Positions 10,906 through 22,729 of a stretch of DNA of 64,000 bases are shown here, one piece after another. The DNA lies in contig NW_004454216.1 in the NCBI RefSeq assembly GCF_000283155.1, positions 9,874,490 to 9,938,489 of the forward strand, in the 5' to 3' direction. Numbering within the stretch: position 1 is the first letter of the stretch; every line of letters begins with the position of its first letter. Under the pieces are notes generated by a model. It searched no databases and was not told the origin of the DNA. It saw only the letters and a list, made by a program, of their open reading frames with translations. The translations under genes were made by a program, and so were the position numbers. Source of the stretch: Ceratotherium simum simum. Taxonomy: Eukaryota; Chordata; Mammalia; Perissodactyla; Rhinocerotidae.

Positions 10906-11404
10906 AACCAAAAATAGAAACAAAGCAAAAATAAAAGATTATTAGGCAAAACTGTACACATTCTCATGATCTCTGTCTAAATAAATCTGAGGGTATGTCT
11001 GTTATGTATGGCCAACATATGTAATATACTGTTTTTTATATTTTATTTTATTGTAATTATAATACATATAGTATTATTGTCTAATCTACAGAGGCAGGGT
11101 TGTATTTTAAAGTAGAATCTTGCTTCCTGTGTGTATTTCTCTTTCCTCTTCTCTCCCACTTGTACCTGGAGGGCCAAGTTCTCTCCTCCAACCATCATAA
11201 AAGTGGAAGCAAAGATTCAAAGGAACTACAGACTTAATGTGCTTGTAAATATTCCTGCAGGGATTTTCACAGGTATTACATAAGACCCATTACAGATATT
11301 ATATAAGGCCTGGGCCTAGGGAAATGTGGGTAGGGGTATGGTTATCAGTGATTGGCATTGCAGAGCAAGAACTGATTTAGGAGAGAAATGACCAAGTCTT
11401 ATCT
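10906..11404. other. Unassigned sequence between L1 copies
   Basis: No recognisable family. Two short imperfect copies of 'attacataagacccattacagatattat' type sequence occur around 11273-11310. Nothing coding is visible. Confidence 0.45.
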
Positions 11405-13694
11405 AAAGCATGCAAGTTGGATTCAACATTTAAAAATCAACCAATGTAATTCACCTGATTATCTAAGCAAAAAAGAAAAACCATATTTCATTCAATAGAC
11501 ACGGAAAAAGCATTTGACAAAATTCACTATCCATTTGTGATAAAGAGTCTCAACAATCTAGGTATAAAAGGGAACTTTCTCGACCTCATAAAGGGTTTCT
11601 TGAAGAATTTCCAGCTAACATTATATTTAATGATGAAAGACTGAATGCTTTTCCCTTAGATTGGGAATAAAAATATTTTGTCCACTTTCATTTCTTCTAT
11701 TCAACATTTTCCTACAAGTCATAGCCATTTCAATCTGTCCAGAAGAAGAATAAAAAACCACACAGATTGTAAAGAAAAAGAAAAGCACAGAATACATCAT
11801 CATCTATGTAGAAAATCCTAAGAAACCTAAAAATAAAGACTAGAACTAATAGATGAGTTTAGCAATATTGCAGGATAAAATATCAATATACGTTATTAGC
11901 AAAGAAAAATCAGAAAATGAAAAACCAATGCAATTATATTAACATAAAAATATGAAATTCTAAGAGATAAATTTGATAAGAAAACTTTCCATGACCTATA
12001 CCTGAAAGCTACAAAAGATTGCTGAGAGAAATAAATGAAGACCTAATAGAGAAATACTGTGCTCAGAGATTGGAAGACCCAACATTGTTGAGATGACAAT
12101 TCTCCCTAGTTGTTCTATAGATTCAACAGTCTTCATCAAAATTCTATTGGGCTTATTTTTAGTACGAACTGACAAGCTATTTCTCAAATTTATATGGAAA
12201 TGTGAAAGATATAGAATAGACAAAGCAATTTTTAAAAAAAGCAATGTTGAGGGACTTATATAGTGTGGTTTCAAGATTTATTATGAATCTTCAGCAAACA
12301 CATAGTGATATTAACAGAAAGAGAGATACATAAATAAATAGACTAGAATAGAGTCCAGAAATACACACATATAAAGTGCATTGATTTTTGACAAAGGGCC
12401 CAAAGCAATTCAATGGGAGAGAATAATCTTTAATGTATGGTGCTGAAATAATTTGATATCCATATGCAAAAATGTGAGCTTGACTCCTACCTCACACCAT
12501 AAACAAAAATTAACTCCCAGAGGATAATAGATGTAAATCTAAGAGCTAAAACTATAAAACTTCTAGAGAAAACAATAACAAAAGAGAAAATCTTAGTGCA
12601 CTTGGTTAGACGAAGATTTCCTATATAGTAATCCAAAAGGCATGATGTATAAAAAAAAAAAGAAGATGAATTGGACTTCATCAAAATTAAAAACATTTGC
12701 TTTTCAAAATATATTATTAAATATTGAAAAGACAAGACAGAGACTAGGTTAAAATATTTGAAAACCATACAAATCTGACAAAGGACTCGTATCCAGAATA
12801 TATAATAAGTTCTTACAACTGAATAATTAGAAAACAAATAACCTAATAAAAATGAGCCAAAGAGTTAAACATCAGCGAAACTGTTGTATGGATAGCAAAT
12901 AAATATATTAAAATGTGCTCAATGTTGTTATTTATTACGGAGATGCAAATTAAAACTACAATTAAACACCCACTAGATTAGCCAGTATTAAAAATCTTAA
13001 TCACACCAAGCGATGATGAAAATGTGGAACAATTGCAATTCTCATAACTGCTGGAGGGGATGTAAAATGTTGCAAGTGCTTTGGAAAATAGTTTGGAAGT
13101 TTCTTTAAAAGTTAACTCTACATCCAGCATATGATGCAGCCATTGTACTCTTATGTATGTGCCCAAGAAAATGAAAACATATTAACAAAGTCTTGTACAT
13201 GAAGGTTTATAGCAGCATTATTTATAATAGGCAAAAAGTGGGAACCGACTAAATGTCCATAAACTGATGAGTAGATAAATAAAATGTGGCATATCCATAC
13301 AATGGAGTATTCTTCAGCAATAAAAAGGAATGAAGTACTGATGCATGCTACAAAATGGAAGAATTTTGAAAATATTATGCTAAGTGAAGGAAGCCAGTCA
13401 TAAAAAACACATCTTGTATATTCCATTTGTGTGAAATGTCTGGAAAAGGCAAATCTATAGAGATGGAAAAGAAGATTAATGGTTTTCTAGGGCTGGCAGT
13501 GGTGAGATGGAGGAGTTGGGAAAGAGAAGTGACTGTTAAGGGGTACGGGTTTTTTTTAGGGTAACGAAAATGTTAAAAAATTAGACCGTGGTCATGGTTG
13601 TACAACTCTGTGAGTATACAAAAAATGTTTGAATAGTGCATTTTAAATGGATGAATTGTATGACATATAAATTATATCTCAATAAAGCTCTTTT
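11405..13694 (+). mobile_element. L1M LINE, ORF2 reverse-transcriptase region to 3' end
   Basis: The segment starts in the ORF2 RT region (cattcaatagacacggaaaa, gcatttgacaaaattcac, ctcaacaatctaggtataaa). It continues through the ORF2 C-terminal half (gcagcattatttataatagg, ggaatgaagtactgatgcat) to the 3'UTR (tggttttctagggctggcag, gacatataaattatatctc). The 5' half, ORF1 and the endonuclease domain are absent. Stops and frameshifts are frequent. It is followed at once by another L1 fragment. Confidence 0.85.
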
Positions 13695-14230
13695 AAAAGT
13701 TCAACGTAAGCAACTAGAAGGAGGTGCAGCTATGACATACAACAATCTACTGGGGCTTTGGGGGGAAAAATAAATAAAATAAAATCTTTAAAAAAAAAAA
13801 AAGTTCAACGTACAGCTACCACATGACCCAGCCATTCTATCTATATACTTACCCAAGAGAATGAAAGCATATTTCCAAACAAAGACTTGTACATAAGTGT
13901 TCATAGCAGCATTATTCATAATAGCCCAAACCTGGAAATAACCCAAATGTCCAACCGAAAGTGAGTGGATAAACAACTTGTGGTACGTTCAGAGAATATA
14001 CTACGACTCAGAAACAATAAGGAACAGTTATTAACACCTGCAACAACATGGGTGAAAATCAAAATAATTTTTGTGAGTATAAAAAGCCAGACAATAGATC
14101 ATATACTGTATGATTCTATTCATATAAAAGTATAGAAAATGAAATCTAATCAATAGTGACGTTGGATTATGAAAACATGTCAGTAATTACTGGGTACAAA
14201 TATGGAAGGAAAATCTTCACACTGACTTTC
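13690..14230 (+). mobile_element. L1ME-like ORF2 tail and 3'UTR fragment
   Basis: A second, separate L1 3' fragment: ccacatgacccagccattct, 'agcagcattattcataatag', aatgtccaaccgaaagtgag, atactgtatgattctattc. It repeats ORF2 positions already present at 13.2 kb, so it is another insertion rather than a continuation. It hosts the short ERE insertion at 13709-13798. The end is approximate. Confidence 0.75.
13709..13798 (+). mobile_element. Very short ERE-type copy: module plus A-rich tail
   Basis: The insert consists only of the segment agcaactagaaggaggtgca through 'ctactggggctttggggg', followed by an A-rich tail. The same segment sits inside the ERE copies at 59.2 kb (+) and 63.6 kb (-). The direct repeat aaaagttcaacgta at 13695-13708 and 13799-13812 is perfect over 14 bp. 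It therefore retrotransposed as a unit, starting exactly at the module boundary seen in the 59-kb copy. Confidence 0.85.
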
Positions 14231-14640
14231 CAGGATGTGTATTTTCCTATGTAGACCTCTGAGTCTCCTCTCAGTTTCTTCAATTAAGTCAAAACTACGT
14301 GTTCCTCTTTCCCCATATATTTTTGTTCTTAGTGTATTTCTTGAGCTGTTTTCATATTATTTCTTTGCTTTCTGTGAAGTTGTTTTTTTAAAAAAACTTG
14401 GGACCACCAAGTTGTAAAGATGTCTGTTTTTCCTGACTGTTATACTACAGGTAGACTGTCCAGTTAAGTTGAGAAGAGTGAATCAATAGCTTCTATTTGT
14501 CTGTCTCTGAATCCCTTTATAGATAGCTGATTTCCATCCTAGAATGAACTGTAATGTGAGTGAGACATAAGATTGTATCCTGTTAACTCCCTGGGAATTT
14601 GGGGTTTCTTGTTACAGATGTTGGCCTTCTCTGATTGATG
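14231..14640. other. Unassigned sequence
   Basis: T-rich sequence between two + strand L1 fragments, with no family recognised and no coding signal. Confidence 0.4.
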
Positions 14641-16295
14641 CAGGTATCAAAAAGTCAAAATACATAGGAATAAACTTAGTATGAAATATATATTAGTAGT
14701 AGTAGTATATTATTATACAATATTATTTTTAGAACAGTTTACAATGTTATGAGGAAGGTAAGGAAAGTCTAAAGTAAATGGAAACATACCCTATGTTGTT
14801 TGGTAGGGCCACTCATATTGTAAAGGTGTAAATTTTCATAAACTAATCTATAAATTTTGATTAGAAGTAAAGTTCATTTGGGGGGCCAGCCCGGTGGCCT
14901 AGTGATTAAGTTTGTGCGCTCTGCTTTGGCAGCCTGGGGTATGGGGGTTCGGATCCTGGGTGCATGCCTACATACTACTCATCAATCTATGCTGTGGCGG
15001 TGTCCCACATACAAAATAGAGGAAGATTGGCAACAGATATTAGCTCAGGGCCAATCTTCCTCACCAAAAAAATAAATAAATAAATAATAAAAGTAAAGTT
15101 CATTTGGAAAAGTAAGTCTGCCAATGTCAAGGGAATTTTTTTAAAAGAAAAATGGTTACAAGTTGATAGGAATCAGTTCTATTAGCTATTGAAACTTATG
15201 AAGCTATATGGAAATAATATGAGAAAAAATATATGTCCAGAAAATCAATGAACATAAGTTCATAAAGTCCATATTGAAACTTAATGTTATAATAATGGAA
15301 AAAGTCTGATCCTAGAGACAAAATTATATCCAGACAAATCAATAGACATAAAGTCCATAGAAAGAACTTTCTTTTAATGAGAAATGTGGTAGGTGAAACC
15401 AGTAACAGTAAAGGGAGTCAATAAGTTTAAAACAGCTGGATAATTATTTGGAAAGAAATAAATTTGGAATTTCTACCTCACTCCTTGCACCAAAATAAAG
15501 TATAAACTGAAAAAAATTTAAAAATTAAACTGCAAAGTTTTACAAGAAAAGATGAGAAAATGTATGTTTGAGGAGGGCTTGCAGGGAAGAGCACAAACCC
15601 CAAAAACCATAATGGAAAACATTGAAAAATTTGATTGCATAAGTATTCAAAACTTCTGTATGTCATAAATAACACAAAGTTAAAAGGCAAATAAACTTGC
15701 AGAAAATAGCTGCAAAAATATGACAAAAAACTAAATTTATTGTACACAATTAGCTCATATGTATTTAAAAAAAGGAAAATTGTCAAAGATATGAATAGTT
15801 AATTGAGAAAAAATGAAAATTAATGGTTGATAAAATGCAAAATATGCCCAATCTTACTCATAATTAAATAAGTAAAAATTAAAACGAAAGACACTTTTTC
15901 TCTCCGATTGCTAAAAGTTAATTTTCTTATGCTGTAGAAAGTGTGGGAAAACTTATGCTTTCCTACACTATTGAGAGTAGTGGTAATTTTGCAAATTTTT
16001 AGAAGAGAATTTTAGAAATATTTATTTTAAAACATTCATACCCTTTGATCCAGAAAATCTATTCTAGGAAGTTGACTAATAAAATAAAATATCACAAAAT
16101 TATTCTGCATTGTAAGCATAAGAATGCTTATTGCAATATTACTTTTAATAGCAAAATACTAGCTATAACCTGAATGTCCTTTAATATGGGCCTCATTAAT
16201 CAACTTATTATATTCATGCAATGAAATATTATATACCTGCTATAAAGGGTTAGTTTAAATATAATGATATGAATAATTAAGAATGAAAATGTGGA
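14641..16295 (+). mobile_element. Old L1M LINE, ORF2 3' half
   Basis: Decayed ORF2 sequence reads through agtcaaaatacataggaata, 'aagtaaagttcatttggaaa' (interrupted by an ERE), 'cctcactccttgcaccaaaa', 'aaatttgattgcataagtat', 'ccctttgatccagaaaatct' and 'gcaatgaaatattatatacc'. No open frame survives. A (tag)n patch lies at 14696-14712. The right end adjoins another L1. Confidence 0.75.
14882..15090 (+). mobile_element. ERE SINE, complete, 17-bp TSD
   Basis: The element is complete from the tRNA-Ser-like head (gggccagcccggtggcctag, tgattaagtttgtgcgctct, gggttcggatcctgggtgc) through gctgtggcggtgtcccacat and attagctcagggccaatctt to an (aaat)n tail. The perfect 17-bp TSD aagtaaagttcatttgg is at 14865-14881 and 15091-15107. 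It inserted into L1M ORF2 sequence. Confidence 0.95.
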
Positions 16296-17102
16296 CTTCC
16301 ACTTCTGACTATAATGCAATAATAGGGAACAGATGTTTCTCTCATTCTTAAAGAATTAGAAAATTGGACAAAGTATGTGAAACAATAGTTTTCAGACATT
16401 GGACCACAGACAACACATGATTTTGATTGCTAGGAGAAGGGAAACAAATGAAGTAGGTGAACTCGGTGAGTTCTTGTTTTCTGTCTGGAGGTAATTCCTA
16501 GACTGAAATGCTGGGAGGGGGAACCTAAATAGAGCCTGGAGGTTTTACTGAGTTCAGGAGGCAGGGATGGCAGTTTGAGAAGTCAAGGTGGTTAGAATTT
16601 CCTGGCAGGGTGCCAGAGAGAAAGGAGCTTGCAATGACAGACTGTAGATATATATAGTGGGTTGCTTTTAAGTTTATGGCTTAGTACTAACCTGTGCACA
16701 TGCAAGAGGAAGGCTACCTAAAGTTGGGGAAAGAATTCCCAGAAGGGAGTAGGCTTAGAAATTCTTGGAGCTCATATGGGGCTGAGGAGAGTTTGTGATT
16801 CCAGCAGCAGTGGAAAGATCTCTTAATGCACAGGGTATTTGGTGGATCCTCAAGAGGCATTGCTTTGTTACTTGGGCTAAAATATCCTAGACTGTAAACT
16901 GCTCTGGACCTGACTTAACAAACCTTATAAACAAACCTCAAAGGGTACAACTGACTCTACATAACTCAATAACATACAACAATAAAATCAAACACTATTT
17001 ATAGAAATACAACAAAATCCAGTACTCAAAAATGTAACATTAACATTCAAACTATATGTTATCCAATAAAAATCTACCAGACATGCAAAGAAGCAAGAAA
17101 AC

Positions 17103-17332
17103 ATGACCTATAATGAGAAAAATCAAGCAATAGATACAGACCTAGAAATAACACAGATTATGATATTAGGAGACAAAGACATTAAAACAGATATTCTAAA
17201 TATGCTCCACATGTTCAAGAACATTCCAGAAAGCAGTAACACAATGAGTAGAGAAATAGAAAAAAAAAAGACCTCAATAGAACTTCAACAGATGAAAAAT
17301 ACAATATTTGAAATGAAAAATAGATTAGATGG
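17103..17332 (+). pseudogene. L1M ORF1p coiled-coil remnant
   Basis: The open stretch MTYNEKNQAIDTDLEITQIM continues through ILGDKDIKTDILNMLHMFKN and IELQQMKNTIFEMKNRLDGI. It has the charged, heptad-like pattern of the ORF1p coiled coil. The frame is cut by the LTR at 17333 and continues as 'RLDAVEQKINEFEDS' on the far side. It is one of the few recognisable peptide remnants in the window and is not functional. Confidence 0.7.
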
Positions 17333-17712
17333 TATATTAGTTTGCTAGGGCTGCCATAACAAAGTACCCCAGACTGGGTGGCTTAAACAAGAGAAATTTA
17401 TTTCCTCATGACCCTGGAGGCTAGAAGTCCAAGATCAAGGTGTTGGCAGGGTTGGTTTCTTTCTGAGGCCACTCTCTCATTGACTTACAGACAGCCATCT
17501 TCTTCCAGTATCTTCCATAGTCTTCCATCTGTGTCCTAATCTCCTCTTCTTATGGGACACCAGTCATATTGGATTAAGGCCCACTTCAGTGACCTCATTT
17601 AACCTCAATTTCCTCTTTAAAGACCCTTTCTCCCAATACAGTCACATTCTGAGGCACTGGGGTTAAGACTTCAACATATAATTTTGGGTGGGGCACAATT
17701 CAGCTCATTAAA
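17333..17712 (-). mobile_element. MaLR-type solo LTR inserted in L1 ORF1
   Basis: Read on the complement it is the same family as the LTR at 2927: in + orientation, attagtttgctagggctgcc, ctggaggctagaagtccaag, tcatattggattaaggccca, 'ttctgaggcactggggttaa'. A 5-bp TSD, gatgg, lies at 17328-17332 and 17713-17717. Removing the LTR restores continuous ORF1-type sequence. It is a solo LTR with no internal region. Confidence 0.85.
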
Positions 17713-18740
17713 GATGGGCTTAACAAGAGATTAGATGCTGTGGAACAAAAGATCAATGAATTTGAAGACAGCAATAGAAACTATTTAAGATGAAACAGAG
17801 AGAGGAAAAATGACTGAAAAAAATGAACACAGCATAGGTGAGCAGTAGGATAAAATCAAGCAGTTTAACTTATATGTAATTAGGTAGGGGCATAGAAAAA
17901 ATATCTGAAGAAATCATGGTTAAAACTGTTTGAAATTTGGTGTAAACTATAATCCCACAGATCAAAAAAACTTGGTGAATCTCAGCAGGAGAAAATCACA
18001 CCAAATATTATAATCAAATTGCTGAAAACAAGTAACAAAGAGAAAATTTTGAAGCAGCCAGAGGAAAAAGATTGTTTATATACAGATGAACAGACTGCAA
18101 ATGATTTCTTGTCAGAAATTTTGCAAGCCAGAAGACAAGGGACATCATTAAAATTCTGAATGAAAAAAATCTGTCAACACAGAATTTTATAGCTGGCAAA
18201 AGTATCTTTCAAAAATGAAAGAAGAGTAAAGACCTTTTTACACAATTAAAAGCAGAGAAGAATTAATTATCAACACACTTGCACTACTATTAACTTCAGG
18301 TTTAAAAAAAATACCAAATGGAAATTTGGATTGATATAAAGGAATGAAGAACACTGGAAATTCTAAGAATGTGGGCACACATCAAATGCATTTTTCTCAT
18401 TTTTAATTTCTTTGACAGATGATTATTTTAAAAAAAGATAATAAAACTATAACATATGAAAAAGTGGAATGTGTGACAAGAGTAAAAAGGACAGGATGGG
18501 GGAAATATACATGATGTGGCCTAATATTATTTGATGTACAGTATGTTATACATGAAAGCCATACAGTAAATACTAGAGTAACCACTAAAAACATAAAACA
18601 AAGATATATGCTAATAAGCCAATAGGTTGAGATGAAAACAATCAACGTGCAACAGAGTGTATATTTCTTTTGGAGAAATATTGTTTTGAGAGTGTCAGAA
18701 GACATTAACTGTGATTATATTTGCAGTAACAAATTCCAGG

Positions 18741-18907
18741 GGGAGAGAGAGATGTATTTTTTTACCTTTAATTATATACTTTTTTTGTACTCTTTGAATG
18801 TTCTTCTGATAATGAATTTACTAGTTTAAGATTTATTTACTTTTTAATGATAGTTATTAGCTGGAGTTATGGGCCATTTTGTTTTCTTTATACCTTTCTG
18901 ACTTAAA
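18741..18907. other. Unassigned A+T-rich spacer
   Basis: A T-rich stretch between the L1M end and the ERE TSD. No feature recognised. Confidence 0.4.
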
Positions 18908-18921
18908 AACTAATCAGTGTC

Positions 18922-19245
18922 GGGCCAGTCCTGGTGGCCTCGTGGTTAAATTCAGTGTGCTCCATTTCGGCAGCCTGGGTTTGGTTCCCGGGCGTGGCCC
19001 TACACCACTTGTCTGTCAGTGGCCATGCTGTGGTGGTGGCTCTCGTACAAAATAGAGGAAGAAAGGCAACAGATGTTAGCTCAGGGCAAATCTTCCACAT
19101 ATAAAATGCCTGAAATTTGTCACAGTTGTTGACTCAGGGACACTCTTCCTCAGAAATAAGAAAAAAAAAAAAAAAAAAAAAGAGGTAGATTTGCAGCAGA
19201 TGTTAGCTTAGGGAAAATCTTCCTCAGCAGAAAAACAAAAACAAC
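18922..19245 (+). mobile_element. ERE SINE with repeated tail units
   Basis: The head is gggccagtcctggtggcctc, and the middle is gccatgctgtggtggtggct. The tail block (agatgttagctcagggcaaatcttcc-like) occurs three times: near 19073, more diverged near 19124 (gttgactcagggacactctt), and near 19200 after a 21-A run. TSD aactaatcagtgtc / aactaatcattgtc (13 of 14) is at 18908-18921 and 19246-19259. It is longer than a standard ERE because of the repeated tail. Confidence 0.9.
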
Positions 19246-19259
19246 AACTAATCATTGTC

Positions 19260-20409
19260 AATACACATTAAAATAATTATCCACTTCTTACATTTTGACA
19301 CTCATAGTATAACAAAGGCATAATTATAATCCTACTTCAAATGTTAAAATTCTAAGCCATTTATGAATACATTTACTTGAATAAATCTTCCCTCTATCTG
19401 CATATGTTGATCTTCTACTTACTACTTTTGTTTTCATTAAATATCCAAAAGGAAAAGAATATAAAAGATCACATATGTAATTTTACTGGATTACAAAGTA
19501 TTGTTTGTTGATAAAAACACTATAAAATTAAGTTTGACTTAAACAAAGGCCACTGAATTACATATGGAAAGTCCATTTACCATTATGTAGCCACTACTTC
19601 CCAGGAAAGCACGTGTTTTGAGATGACCACCACAAAGCTTTCCAAGAAAGGTGTGATAAACAAGGATCTGTTCCATTCCAGCATCCATTAGGCAGGGGAA
19701 AAGCCACAATGGAGACTCTAGAGTCTAAATGCTGCTCCAATGGAAAGAATATTGTCTTGGGCATATTTCCTGCCCTGATACCTCATCTAATTTTGATAAA
19801 TGCTTCTGTTTTGTCTCCACATCTACAATGAAGTATAAACCCATAATACAAAGCGACAGTATTTGATTTGATATAATACATTACAATAACGAAATGTTTA
19901 TGATGATCTTACCAGATCACGTGGCTGCAAATGGAAATAAGTATGTGAAGTGCTATTTTAATAGACCAAGGTATAAATGACAGATCATTATAAGTAGAAT
20001 TATAAAGCACATAGCGACCTTAATTTTTTCCTTTGCATAGAAATTAAAGATGCCTTTTTTTCCCTCTTTAGTTTACCTCCTGTTCATGAGTGCTTAGAGA
20101 GGCACGAATGTGGACAACGGATAATTGTTGTTTAGGTCTGTTTCTGGACCTCCTTCCCCAATCAAGTTCTGAGGGCAGAAAGTGAGAAAGAACAGAGTGT
20201 TAATAGGTTCTGGGAAAACACTAGAATAAGTTCTGAGCTGACTTTACCTGAGTACAGAAGCTCTTCTGGCAGGAATTTCATATTGTGAATTTCATATTGG
20301 GTCTCAACTCCTTCTTCCAGAAATGTAAGTGAAGCTGTAAGTTGAGGAGCTGAGCATAAAAGGGGTGAAAATCCTGAACAAATCTTCTACTTTTGTTGCA
20401 TATTCTGCA
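19260..20409. other. Unassigned 1.1-kb stretch
   Basis: No repeat family or gene recognised. It is A+T-rich with no long open frame. Confidence 0.45.
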
Positions 20410-20870
20410 AATATACATTCTAATATGTTTTATTTTCTCATTCATTCATTAATTTAATTGTAAAATACTAATGAAATATCTAATGTAATGAAGGACTTCG
20501 TACATCACATTAGGAAGCTTAAACTTCATTCCACAGTCAATGGGTAGCCAACAGTATGTTTTAAGCAGAACTACACAGTCCAATTTGTTTTTCACAAAGA
20601 TTACTCTGATAGCAGCGTGGACATTTCACTGGAGGAAGGTCACTTTAAGCAAAGAGAAACGTAATAGGAGAATGTTGCAGTGTTCTACCGGACAATAATT
20701 AGCCCTTGTAACTAGGCAGTACCAGCAACGGTGGAAATAAGTGAATTCAGGGATACTTAGGAGGTTAAAGCAACAGGGAATTTGAAATGTAGGTGGAGTA
20801 GGGAGGGTAGATGTAAAATAGGGAGAGCCAATTGTCAATTTCAGTTTGGGGGAATGGGAGACTAGATGGA
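20410..20870 (-). mobile_element. L2 LINE, antisense
   Basis: The antisense L2 pattern is clear: ttcattccacagtcaatggg, tagccaacagtatgttttaa, 'ttactctgatagcagcgtgg', then 'agggaatttgaaatgtaggt'. These correspond to the L2 coding strand on the complement, upstream of the 3' end. Frames are broken. Confidence 0.6.
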
Positions 20871-21595
20871 TGATGAGCCTTTCCCTGAGATACCAAAGGT
20901 AAAGAGAAGAGAAGATTTGGGGCAGAGGGAGGGGATTGATTTAGTTTTATACAGGTATACATATTTGTTTGAGAAACCTATGAGATATTTATGTGGAGAA
21001 ATATAATGGGCAGTTATCAGCCATGATCATTTATTTTAAACAGCATTAATTATTTTTCTCTGATTTTAAAAGTAATATATGTTCTTTGTAGATAGTTTGG
21101 GGGGAAAGAAGAAAGGAGAAAATAACACTCATCTATTAATTGTCCATCCTGACATGACAGCTCCTGCAGCTAACGTTTTGAAGTATTTCTTTCCAATTTT
21201 TTTCTATTGATTTTTTTTCACAAAACTGGGAAATTCTTTTGTTTCTTAGTTTTTTAATGAAAATTTCCCATGTAATTAAACCTTATTCTAAACATGCCCT
21301 TTTAAAATTTTTTATTAGTTAAAAATTTTAAAAATAGTAAAAATCACTCATTGTGATGTATAGTTTTGTGAGCTTTGATAAATGCATAGAGTTGTGCAAC
21401 CACCACTGTAATCAAGATACAGAGCAATTCTCTCCCCACCCCTAGCAAATTCCCTTATACTTCTCCTTTGTAGTTAATCCCTCTACCAGCCCCCAAAACT
21501 AGAAACCACTGATTTGTCACTAACCAGCAATCATCATTTTGTCCTTTTCCGTAGTATCATATGATGCAATCGTTCGAGATTTACCCATGTTGTTG

Positions 21596-21857
21596 TGGGT
21601 TTTTTTGTTTGTTTTGTTTTGGTGGGGAAGATTAGCCCTGAGCTAACATCTGTTGCTAATCCTCCTCTTTTTGCTGAGGAAGATTGGCCCTGGGCTAACG
21701 TCTGTGCCCATCTTCCTCTACTTTTTATGTGGGATGCCTACCACAGCGTGGCTTGATAAGCAGTGAGTAGGTCCATGCCTGGGATCCGAACCTGCAAACC
21801 CTGGGCTGCTGAAGTGGAAGGTGGGAACTTAACCACTATGCCACCAGGCTGGCCCCA
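21596..21857 (-). mobile_element. ERE SINE inside L1M
   Basis: In + orientation it reads agattagccctgagctaaca, tgctgaggaagattggccct, gggatccgaacctgcaaacc and ends ccaccaggctggcccc, the complement of the ERE head. The TSD ccatgttgttg is at 21585-21595 and 21858-21868, with an adjoining one-base difference. The host L1 sequence is continuous when it is removed. Confidence 0.92.
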
Positions 21858-22531
21858 CCATGTTGTTGCCTTTTATTGCTGAGTTCCTTTTTATGGCTGA
21901 TTAGCATTTTACTATATGAATGCAGCAGGGTTTGTTCATCCATTTATCAACTGAAGGACATCTGAGTTGCTTCCAGTTTTCAGCAATTATGAGTAACTAT
22001 GCTAAAATACTGATACAAGTTTTTGTATGAAAGTAAGTTTCATTTCTCTTGAGTAAATACATAGGAGTGGGATTGCTAGATCATAAATGTAAGACTATGT
22101 TTAGATAAATATCAAACTGGCAAGCTGTTTTCCTAAGTGGCCATATCATTCTACATTCTCACCAGCAAGGTATGAGAGTTCTGGTTGCTTTCCATCCTCA
22201 TCAGCACTTGATATTATCAGTATTTTTAAACCATTTTAATAGGCATGTAATGGTATCTCATTGTGGTTTTAATATGTATTTCCTTGATGAGTAATGATGT
22301 CAAGCATTTTGTCATATGCTTATTTGGATCCATATATCTTCTTTGGGTAAAGTGTCTATTCAAACCTCTATCCTGTTTTTCTAAATGAGGTTGTTTGTTT
22401 TCTTATTGTCAAGTTTTCAGAATTCTTTATACATTTTAGGTCAACTCCTTTGTCAGATATGTGATTGGTAAATATTTTCTCCCAGTATGTGGCTTGTTTT
22501 TCATTCTTTTAATAGGGCAAAGTTATATTTT

Positions 22532-22729
22532 CTTTCTTTTTCCTTTTGCTGAGAAAGGTTAGTCCTGAGCTAACATCTGTGCCAGTCTTCCTCTATTTTA
22601 TAGGTGAGTCGCCGCCATAGCATGGCTGAAGACTGGTGTAGGTCAGTGCCCGGGATCCAAATCCATGAACCTGGGCTACTGAAGTGGAGCTCCTGTTACT
22701 TAACCACAAGGCCATGGGGCCAGCCCGAA
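22532..22729 (-). mobile_element. ERE SINE, short form, inside L1M
   Basis: It has a single tail block (ttagtcctgagctaacatct), then cgccgccatagcatggctga, cccgggatccaaatccatga, and ends atggggccagccc. TSD caaagttatatttt / caaagctatatttt (13 of 14) is at 22518-22531 and 22730-22743. Confidence 0.92.

Larger units (their letters stand above)
16296..18740 (+). mobile_element. L1M/HAL1-type LINE: 5' region, ORF1 and spacer
   Basis: The first part (about 16300-16950) is the 5' leader. From 17040 (atccaataaaaatctaccag, catgcaaagaagcaagaaaa) the ORF1 coding region begins. It is interrupted by an LTR at 17333-17712 and resumes (taacaagagattagatgctg, gaatttgaagacagcaatag). The post-ORF1 spacer (ggaatgaagaacactggaaa, ccactaaaaacataaaacaa) ends near 18740. 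No ORF2 follows, as expected for a HAL1-like or truncated element. Confidence 0.75.

Noticed and set aside
13709..13798. Independent new SINE family
   Set aside because: Its entire sequence is contained in the long ERE variant at 59 kb, so a truncated ERE is the simpler explanation. The boundary coincidence is reported as a finding instead.
14882..14960. ERE heads as tRNA-Ser genes
   Set aside because: They are SINE promoter regions with degraded cloverleaf, followed by ERE bodies, A-rich tails and TSDs.
17103..17348. Host coiled-coil protein
   Set aside because: The heptad-like peptide is explained by L1M ORF1, which continues beyond the LTR on the other side.
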